DNA of 64,000 nucleotides from Lepas anatifera. Taxonomy: Eukaryota; Arthropoda; Thecostraca; Lepadidae. The position numbers and the translations under genes are program-made. Below the pieces are notes generated by a model, which was given only the letters and a program-made list of their open reading frames with translations, was not told where the DNA came from and did not search any database. Below are positions 56,425-64,000 of this stretch, one piece after another (within the stretch, counting starts at the first letter, position 1; every line of letters starts with the position of its first letter). The stretch lies in contig JAOTON010002064.1 in NCBI GenBank assembly GCA_034440635.1, positions 62,001-126,000 on the forward strand, read 5' to 3'.

Positions 56425-56782
56425 GCCGCCCCGGTAGCTCAGTTGGTAGAGCGTTGGGCTCCGGCCCGCTGCTCAGAAGCATGCAGTGGCAGTGCATGTC
56501 CAGGCTTGGGATCGGTTCCCCTGAGACGCTCCGGCGCTCAATAGTTTACCCGACGTACAGGTCGGCTGGCAACTGACTGGTGAGAGGGTGACCTGAGCGG
56601 GGCGGCCGTCCCTGTGCTTTGTGGGACGTTAAACTTTGGCTTCTAAATTAACCCTCCATTGAGGGAGTTGCTCGTTCGGGTGGTGGGGTCGGGGTCTCCG
56701 TGACAAGTCCCTTGATGACTTTAGCGAGACTCCGACTCCAGCAGCCTTACCAGGAACAACTTGAACAAAATTTATAAAAAAT
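56425..56782 (+). mobile_element. tRNA-derived SINE family A, copy 2
   Basis: Its head, GCCGCCCCGGTAGCTCAGTT then GGTAGAGCGTTGGGCTCC, is closer to a real tRNA 5' half than copy 1. The GATCGGTTCCCCTGAG box follows, then the same body and the AAATTTATAAAAAAT end. An intact tRNA fold is not possible because ~50 bases separate the anticodon-like part from the B box. It lies in the aminopeptidase intron. Confidence 0.8.
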
Positions 56783-58304
56783 ATTAGTCCGTTTACGCAT
56801 CTTACGTTATAAATGTTGAACGCGCTAGGACGTTAATCCTCGAATCAATATTTACGCTCGAGGCGGCAAGAACTCGAAATTACTCGATTATTGTCGATTA
56901 CTCTAACCGTTTCATAGCAAAAGTTATTAAGCTTATTAACATTATATCCGATATCCTTTCATCGGTTCTCTATCCTGATTTCACCCCCCACCCTGCAAAG
57001 CTTAACGTACGTCCGATATTCTTTCATCGGTTCTCAGTCCTCATTTTTACTTTCACCCCTTTAAAAGCTTCGATAGCAAAGCGGGAATTTATTTTTATTT
57101 TGGACAGAGTGTTAGGCATTTAACGAAACAAAAATAGAAACGATCAGTTGCATAGCGACCTTGATAACATAAAAATCTAAATTACAATCTATGTTACGAC
57201 CTTGGTTAGCAATTAGCATGTTAGTTTATGACAGGTTGGACTCTTCGTTCTCATATCTCACTGTATCGAAAAATATACCACAAATTTGGTTGGACCACTC
57301 GCAATAAAACGTTCATCGCTCTTGCGCCAGCTACATTTTTCAACATGTTTCGGAAATCCGCAGTCACCCAACATCACATCGTCCCCAATCAGGCACACCT
57401 TTCCCCCGTTACTTTCCCCATTTAACATCCTATGTAATATCTGTAATAGCCAAGTACCAAAATTAAATGTTTCGAGGTCTAGTTTCACTCCACGTCATAC
57501 GGCAAATTCAATCACATAGTTCCACCGAAATCAATCTTTCGTCTAAAGTCTGGTCGAAAATTTGGAGGGGAACTACTAATTTTGAACGGCTCGTTATTCC
57601 GGGTACTCAAATTCCGTTGCATTGTTGTTCCCTGCCCCCAGCACTTGCCTCTGCCGCCGGCGCCCGCATCGACACCCGCGCAGTGCTCGAGCCGTTTGCA
57701 GAGTGCCAGGCCTCCCAGGCGGTGGGGGATGCGTCCCTCTCCCTCCCTCAAGGGGGAAGGGTGCGGGCCCGTCGACCGATCGTACCGGAAATCGGCCCGA
57801 TGGCCATACCTCCCCAGGGGGGTGTGGGTAAGAAACCGTTTTTACTCTAAAATTCCCTAAAAGGTGAAGCCCATTACTTATTTGGTGATTTTTCAATTCG
57901 ACATAATTTTCCCCCATTTATCAATTTCGACCCGCCATTGCGTTCTCAAATGGTAGCCCCGGTCCACCCCGTTACACACGACGCCGCAATGCCTGCTGAG
58001 CACTGACTGCTGATAGAAGCGGGTCAGGTACCACGGATGCTGGGGCCTGGTCCGGGAGGCCTAGAAAGAGGGGTGGGGTGCTCCCTGCAATTTTCGACCA
58101 GACTTATGCCTATGTTAATGCGTGTGTTATAGCTTCCCAAAAAAACTAAAATTTGACGGTACCCAGCTAACCCATAACATTTCATACTTGGTGCCTACTG
58201 CACACAAACCTCAAAATGTGTCACATCACAGTATTCTTTTGCAGTTATAGAATTCTTAATAATGAGCCTCGATGACCGGCGCTGATGGTGGTGATGATGT
58301 ACCA
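56783..58304. other. Intron sequence, no recognised feature
   Basis: An AT-rich intron with a GC-rich patch at 57580-57850. Overlapping open frames on both strands in that patch have no motif. TCCGATATNCTTTCATCGGT followed by TCTC occurs twice near 56950 and 57010, a small local repeat. Confidence 0.35.
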
Positions 58305-58700
<396 letters not shown>

Positions 58701-59074
58701 ACTAACGTTACAATTGTGGTGAATGCATCTATGTGCATGCATGAATGATGTAGTACCTGTGCTCTCCCCGAATGTTACTAGTTTCACTATTCTTTTCGGT
58801 AAGGGCGCAGGGAATCAACTAGCCCTTACCAGCAAAAAAAGAAAAGAAGATCAGCGCAGACCAGACTATTTCTCTTAAAAAAATTAGGACTACGGAAGAT
58901 GTGCCCCTAAACAAAAACACACTAAAAAAACATGTAAGGGATATTTTCCTTGCCAAATAGAGAACAAATAATTAGTAACCAACGTGACCATGGCCATGAA
59001 ATTTATAGTGTAAAAATTTCAGAAATATTAAAAAAACAACACACATGTTTATTCAAATTGATTTAATTTCGGCC
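58701..59074. other. Intron sequence, no recognised feature
   Basis: AT-rich spacer between the microsatellite and the next TTAA element. TAAGGGCGCAGGGAATCAAC then TAGCCCTTA near 58800 is a small inverted repeat. Confidence 0.4.
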
Positions 59075-60275
59075 TTAACCTTCGCCCGGGGTGGGGGTCT
59101 TTTTAGACCCCCCTCGGGTTTTTCCAAAGTGACCAAAAACGGCGGCGCGCACGCTGCCAAACTTGGTCTAGCTGTTCCTTCATCATTTTTACATCTTTCC
59201 TGAAAATTTTCGCTCAAGGTCATATCAGGTCAGGTCACCAGGCCAGGTGAAGTGACCTCACCTAAAAAATACTTAGGACCGCATAACTAAAAGAAGGATT
59301 AATCGATAAAGTTGAAACTCATACCACATATTGGGCCCACCAGGAGCTACAACATTTGTTCCGGGATTTTTGATATTGGTGACCTAAGGTCATGTGCAGA
59401 GCATGACCTCCTCATTGTCAATACATGGGGAAAATCACGAAATGGGCTTTTCTCAGTAGGTATGGATGGAATCAACTTCAAACATCGGTTGCGACTTGCT
59501 CTTAGCCCATTTCTGAAGCTGATGCCAATTTTTTTTACTTGTGACCTTTAAAAGGTCACCTTAGGTCAAATAAGCATTTTTTGATGTTTTTCTCAATAAA
59601 TTTTGAATAAACCAAGATAGAGGTTTTATTTTGTCACCAAAGTGTTTGTATAGTCACTGGAAGTCAAATGATATAACATCATGACTATACCAGGTCAAGT
59701 TGGGTCAGACCGTTGACCTGGATCAGGTCAAATTCTTGAATTTGACCTGGCATAGCAATATTATATATCATTCGATTTGTATTGACGAGAGGATTGCAAT
59801 GGTGCATAAACTATGGCTGTATCTTGTTTGGTTTGGAAGCTATTAGCGAAAAAGTAAACGCCCTTATGCATGGGTGGCTATGGACATTCCCAAGAATATG
59901 CCCAATATTTAGTGACTTGTAGCTCCCTAGGCTTTGACCTGACACGAAAATGAATGCCACTGTAATAAAAGCGCATCTCAAGAGCTTTCGAATGGTGTCA
60001 GAAAAATGTTTCTAGCTATCATAGTTTCTGAGATATATGAGGTTTTCTTAGTACACCTCATATTAGCGATTTTGACCTATTTTGACCTCTGGTGACCTTG
60101 ATATTGACCTGACAAGAAAAATGACCGAAGTATTTTCGGTATCATTTTCAAAGAGCTTTCGATTGCCGTTTTGCGCTTTTTTCTAGCTCTCTTAATGTTT
60201 GAGATCGTGGGGGGTCTTTTTTAGCCCCCCACCAGGGCGAAGATGGCTCGTACCCGCCACCGGGGCAAGGGTTAA
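59075..60275. mobile_element. TTAA element, family 1 (copy 2)
   Basis: A 1.20-kb full copy with TTAACCTTCGCCCGGGGTGG at the left and CGGGGCAAGGGTTAA at the right. It has the same orientation as 14048-15236 and very high similarity, including the open frame MKLIPHIGPTRSYNICSGIF. It lies 300 bases downstream of the penultimate aminopeptidase exon, within the intron. Confidence 0.83.
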
Positions 60276-60284
60276 ATATCCACC

Positions 60285-60515
60285 AATACCACAAATATCA
60301 TGAAATCCCTTTGAGGAAACTTCAACGTGGCAGTACCGATAACACCAAATATAGGCTTAAACTTCAAGCGCTCGGGGCGAAGAGAGTTTACCGGTCAAGA
60401 ATTCTAAAAAACTGGTTGAAATAATGTTCATGGAATAAGAAACGGGATTCAGAAGTCCCCGCGTGCCTACATAAACTTTTTGAAAAGCGGGACACCCTAT
60501 TGTGCATGCCTAAGT
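60285..60515 (+). repeat. Dispersed repeat, partner of 42195-42445
   Basis: It shares AAACTTCAAGCGCTCGGGGC, GAAGAGAGTTTACCGGTCAA, ACGGGATTCAGAAGTCCCCG and AAAGCGGGACACCCTA with the inverted block at 42.2-42.4 kb. It begins right after the TTAA element and ends about 60 bases before the exon at 60574. Confidence 0.75.
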
Positions 60516-60573
60516 CTGAAGGTGGCGCCCTCCTGGTGAGGTATCAGCCAGTTCATCTGCGGTTATAGCATAC

Positions 60574-60705
60574 TTTATCGCCGGACCGCGTCAGGAGTTT
60601 GGTTTTCTCCAGCAGCCAGCTGTGGCCGTCAGTCCTGCCCTGTTCCAGCATCATCGCCCCCACCTCGTCCCGCACACGCTGGTGGTACTCATTCAGCCAC
60701 TCCAG
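60574..60705 (-). CDS. XPNPEP2: Xaa-Pro aminopeptidase 2-like, penultimate exon
   Basis: A 44-codon exon. LEWLNEYHQRVRDEVGAMML is followed by EQGRTDGHSWLLEKTKLL. It matches the C-terminal helices of eukaryotic aminopeptidase P (W-L-N-x-Y-H-x-x-x-R-D-x-V-G, then W-L-x-x-x-T). The acceptor TTTCTTTGGCAG ends at 60706 and the donor GATAAA|GTATGC follows 60574, both phase 0. If the donor were not used, the frame would stop seven codons on, giving a shorter soluble-type end; that is the main alternative to the GPI exon at 41.5 kb. Confidence 0.87.
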
Positions 60706-61204
60706 CTGCCAAAGAAACGTCTGTTAGAAAAAATCAGCGTCCTTGTTCCCACCTCGCAGCGCAGACAAAGTTACCGGTGCTATCTGAGCAAGGTGAGCAA
60801 TATATAGAGGACAAAGCTATTACAAACCTCACAAAAATATCAACTGGCCTTTCTCCTCGGATCCTGGATGCAAAAAAATAAGATACTTACAGTAATTCTA
60901 TATTCGGGCACAGCCCTCCCTCAATATTATATTCAGACTATGCTCGAATATATAATAATTGTGAATTTGCTATATTGTACATCCAGGACTCGGAGGGAAG
61001 GTCAATGGATAACTTATCTACAAATAATCATGCATAACTCCGAAATCTATCTCAATAAAACGCTTTGATATAAATGCCTACGTGCTATCCTTACAGATGG
61101 AAAGACAATATCTTAAGTTGTCACTAACTCATAACGAAATTAATTAGATTAGTCTTCACTTATTTTTCTTTCTCACGTATAAAACAGATTAGCTGCTGCC
61201 TGAC
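60706..61204. other. Aminopeptidase intron (499 bp)
   Basis: An intron between the two aminopeptidase exons. The phrases TAATTCTATATTCGG and TGCTCGAATATATAATAATT hint at a small AT-rich palindrome near 60895-60965. No other feature. Confidence 0.6.
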
Positions 61205-61381
61205 CTGCGGGTCAGTCAGGAGCTCGGTTTTGATCATCTTCGGCTCGAACGGTGCCAAGGTGACCGCTTCGAACTGCAGGAACGGCCCGCTGAAGTTATG
61301 TGGCAGGTTCTCCGCCAGCTTCGCGAACATGATGGTCTCCAGGCGAATGCCGAACTGACCCGGCCTCGTAGTAGCCGGGCT
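61205..61381 (-). CDS. XPNPEP2: Xaa-Pro aminopeptidase 2-like, catalytic exon with a 1-base frameshift
   Basis: This exon carries the end of the pita-bread M24 peptidase domain, which cleaves N-terminal Xaa-Pro bonds with two metal ions. It begins EPGYYEAG (first Glu split across the junction) and, one base out of frame, continues QFGIRLETIMFAKL and LQFEAVTLAPFEPKM up to LLTDPQ. The family reads E-P-G-Y-Y-E-x-G-x-F-G-I-R-I-E; the first and last Glu are metal ligands. Here one extra base in GGGT at about 61358-61361 separates them. Without it the exon is phase-consistent (2 + 58 codons). The acceptor TTTTTGTTGGCCAG ends at 61382 and the donor CCGCAG|GTCAGG follows 61205. Upstream exons, most of the protein, lie beyond this window or were not found. 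Confidence 0.85.
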
Positions 61382-61840
61382 CTGGCCAACAAAAACCGGC
61401 GTCAAAGATCAAGCGAACATGTGTCCGCACATGCAGATCTGAGCTCTCAGGCCTTACACAGGATGACGGCAAGTTTCTCGAGAAATCGTGCTGAATGTGT
61501 CTGAAGCCATGGCCTTCAAAGCTTAGATGACAAAACAAAAATATGGGCCAAGCTTAGAACAGCATGTAACTGAGCGTTTCTCGGAATCACTTATGCTCCG
61601 CTGGCTGTAAAAATCCTACCATTTGAGAAGAACATTCCTTCTTCGATAAGGTGCTCCTCCTTTTGATACACCCGCAGCTGTGTCGGAGCTGGCGACAGAA
61701 AGCACCACGGTAATCGCAGATCAACTCAAAAGCAGAAACACACATCGCACAAAAACGCGGAGTCTACCAACCAGAGTTGTGCGACTCGCGAGTCAGAGTC
61801 GGAGTTTAACTCAAATTCTGACTCATTCGACTCTAAGTTG
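61382..61840. other. Aminopeptidase intron, no recognised feature
   Basis: Sequence upstream of the catalytic exon on the minus strand. No further M24 motif (for example the HGVGH histidine segment) could be found here. Confidence 0.4.
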
Positions 61841-61933
61841 AGTTGAGTTGAGTCGAAAAAATTAGACAAGTGAGTTGAGTTGAGTTGAGTGGGTTCACAA
61901 CACATCAATGAGTTGAGTTGAGTTGAGTTGTGA
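61841..61933. repeat. (GAGTT)n simple repeat
   Basis: Imperfect pentanucleotide tract AGTTGAGTTGAGT with two interruptions, flanked by GAGTC-rich sequence. Minus-strand frames through it (Asn-Ser-Thr-Gln-Leu repeats) are artefacts. Confidence 0.95.
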
Positions 61934-63069
61934 AGACAGCGAGTCAAATGAGTTGACGAAAAAAGTTTGCTCAGCGAGTAAACATGTTGTCAAGTAAAAG
62001 TGTCTGAATTTGCCTACCTTTTGCAAACCACCTTTAACCTCCTTCAAAAATTTCCCCCAAGGTTTCAATTGTTTAAATCAAAGTTTCAATTTGTTCCAAT
62101 AAACCAATAATTAGATGGTTCAATTGCTTATTTCAAAGGTCCATCCGGTCTGAAGGAATCCCTAAGCACGAATAATACATACACTCAAAAAATTAAACAG
62201 GTTCCTATCACTGGCTTTGAAGTGGTGGAGCGCACTACAAAATACATTTCAAAACCCTCAAAAACTTCTCATCTTCAATATGTAATATTACTTCTTTACT
62301 TTAAACACTCCAACAACACTCATTGTCGTCGCTCACGCCGTTGTTGTTGTCGTTGTCTTGTTGTCGTCGTCGTCAGTGTGGTGGTTTTCTGAGAATAGTG
62401 TGTGCGCCATTGCTGTCTTTGAAAAAAATTCAGCTGAGTATTGGTTCAAGGTTAACTAGCCTCAAGGCAAAAGTGTAAATATCACGTGATAGTTCATGAA
62501 GTAATAAAAACATTTATATGCCTACATGCTACATTTATTCTTTTGTCCTAAATGTGCCATCTGCCGCCACCCTTTTCATTTTACCTATTAATAGCAAATA
62601 CTGCTATTAGCATTGAAAAATTGGACCTTTGATTCAACAAAAATGTTGAGATGTCCTTATTGACCCCGGTCACGCTCACCAGAGGCGCTAGTGTGCCATC
62701 CAAGATGGCCGCGAAAGAGGGACTCCGAAAGGTAAACAACGTTAGTGGGCCCGGGAATAGCATGGTAAACGGTGAATTATACGTGTTTTATGCCTGGTAT
62801 GTGGCAGTGGCTTATAACCAGCCGCTGCGGAAGGCAGTGAGGAGCCCAAATTCGAGGAGTTTTTGGTCCCAAGGAGCAAAGCTTGTAGTCAGGATCAGGT
62901 TAAAGTTTGCTGCACCCCCCACTTTTTGCCGGTGGCGACGCTTATGTTTGGAAACGCATTTTTCATCGTACATTCAAACTGGAATTTCAAACAGCTTGAA
63001 ACGAATAAATGCGTATATCTACCGAATTATTTCAATATGTCAGTTTCCCGGGCTAAAAGGAATGCAGCC
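61934..63069. other. Unannotated stretch with a promoter-like patch
   Basis: Mostly AT-rich. At 62685-62730 GTGCCATCCAAGATGGCCGC matches a YY1-type core element (AAGATGGCCGC), and an open frame begins at the ATG there (MAAKEGLRKVNNVSGPGNSM, to 63073). I do not recognise the protein. Trinucleotide (GTC/GTT) repetition lies at 62325-62375. Confidence 0.3.
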
Positions 63070-63110
63070 ATAGGCGGATCCAAGGGGACAGCAAAGTGGG
63101 CATGTGCCCC

Positions 63111-63341
63111 ATAGGCAGATCCAGGGGCAAAGGGAGTATGCGCCCCCCCGCCATTGACCCTCGGCGCCCCCTGAAATGGCCACGCCCCCTGAAATTTCGC
63201 TTCCCACCCCCCCACCCCAGGATGCGAAAGTCGGCTCCCACCGATAGGGTTTTGCTCCCATTCGATAGGGTTTCTCGGTCAAGAATGGCGCCTCGCCCCC
63301 CGGGAAGGTGCCCCCGATCGGCAATCTTGGATCCGCCTTTG
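63111..63341. mobile_element. hAT-like MITE copy 5
   Basis: It is a member of the CATAGGCGGATCCAGG family. The left end is CATAGGCAGATCCAGGGG at 63111 and the right end is ATCTTGGATCCGCCTTTG. Internal CTCGGCGCCCCCTGAAATGG and CCCCGATCGGCAATC are as in other copies. A second family terminus, CATAGGCGGATCCAAGG, lies at 63070, so two copies may be nested or tandem. No target duplication was recognised. Confidence 0.7.
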
Positions 63342-64000
63342 ATGACGGCCCAAGGATAAAGGCCTACTCCTGCTAGAAGCAGGCTCAAGGGGAGTGGAAG
63401 GAGGCATAAGCGGAACTGGAGATTGCCCCACAGCCAGTCTGCAAAGTATGGCAGCAGGCCAGACGAGTCGCACCAGCCATCTAAAATTCTCGCACCACCA
63501 TCCTCCAAAAATTCGCACCAATATGCCACATACCAGGGAAAAAATGCACCCATTCCTACCCCTGCAATGCAATGCTACCTCAATCATTAGTCAGTTAGTT
63601 AAGGGCTTTTTATAGGGCCCCGCCTGTGTCTTAATAGCCATTCAGCCATTATTTGTTTATTTTAAGTGTCACTAACCTCGCAAATTCGCACCAGGTTGAT
63701 AAAATTCACACCACTCGGTCCTGTCTCCAAGGGCACTCGCACCGACGAGATCTCGTCGAAAATGCCATACTTTGTACACTGGCCTCACAGCCGCTTACCA
63801 GGTGGATGTGAATGGAAGTCAGATGGCTGAAAAGTTCTGCAACAGACAGCAGCATTTGAGCCTATCTTCTTCCGAATTCTCAGTTTCAACTTCCACTGCT
63901 TGGACAGCACCTTATTCTGAGGAAACTTGTGAAAGCTGAGACTTCGACACTTTCTTCGGAAGGATACACACTGAGGAACGCAGCAGTTCTGATTGGATCT
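63342..64000. other. Unannotated end of window
   Basis: No exon of the aminopeptidase or other gene was recognised here. AGGGCTTTTTATAGGGCCCC near 63602 is a small palindromic patch. Confidence 0.3.

Noticed and set aside
62651..63073. A 140-codon plus-strand frame beginning near a YY1-like element
   Set aside because: No known domain and no second exon were found; it could be a real first exon, but the evidence is insufficient to call it a gene.

Overview
The window looks like nuclear DNA of an invertebrate animal, most likely an arthropod; a crustacean is plausible but cannot be proved from sequence alone. The reasons are GT-AG introns with matching phases, metazoan genes (proline dehydrogenase, the bHLH-zipper factor USF, a GPI-type Xaa-Pro aminopeptidase), an I/Jockey-type LINE with an RNase H domain, tRNA-derived SINEs, minisatellites and a very dense load of non-autonomous DNA transposons. 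Nothing resembles a bacterial operon.

Genes. Three host genes are recognisable, all on the minus strand and all partial here. PRODH runs leftward from a start codon at 6962 through four exons (6672-6962, 4964-5154, 3713-3999, 354-466); its C-terminus lies beyond base 1. USF occupies 9048-13140 with four recognised exons, including the conserved USF region, the bHLH and the leucine zipper; its N-terminus was not found. An XPNPEP2-like aminopeptidase contributes its last three exons (61205-61381, 60574-60705, 41445-41549); the final intron is about 19 kb and the last exon encodes a GPI-anchor-like tail. Splice phases agree at every junction that could be checked. One exon carries a single-base frameshift between two metal-ligand glutamates, which may be an assembly error.

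Repeats. Between USF and the aminopeptidase, and inside the 19-kb intron, nearly everything recognisable is mobile DNA. The most striking set is a group of roughly 0.85-1.25 kb elements bounded by TTAA, with termini starting CCC or CAC and GC-rich hairpin ends. Four of the five families have interiors packed with AGGTCA/TGACCT motifs (14.0-15.2, 19.9-20.9, 31.8-32.7, 35.8-37.2, 37.6-40.4, 42.6-43.6 and 59.1-60.3 kb). They fit piggyBac-type MITEs and several are nested in one another. Also present are hAT-like MITEs with intact or near-intact 8-bp target duplications, a Foldback-like element with arms built of ~133-bp subrepeats (19461-21660), a fairly complete but frameshifted LINE (about 46977-52553, minus), two older LINE remnants (23.65-26.97 kb plus; 26.97-28.44 kb minus), two copies of a ~360-bp tRNA-derived SINE, and minisatellites at 1.7-2.0, 5.16-5.7, 10.0 and 32.8-34.1 kb.

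The genes do not form a functional unit: PRODH is mitochondrial proline catabolism, USF a nuclear E-box transcription factor and XPNPEP2 a cell-surface peptidase. Identifications rest on motif recognition by eye; no database search was run.
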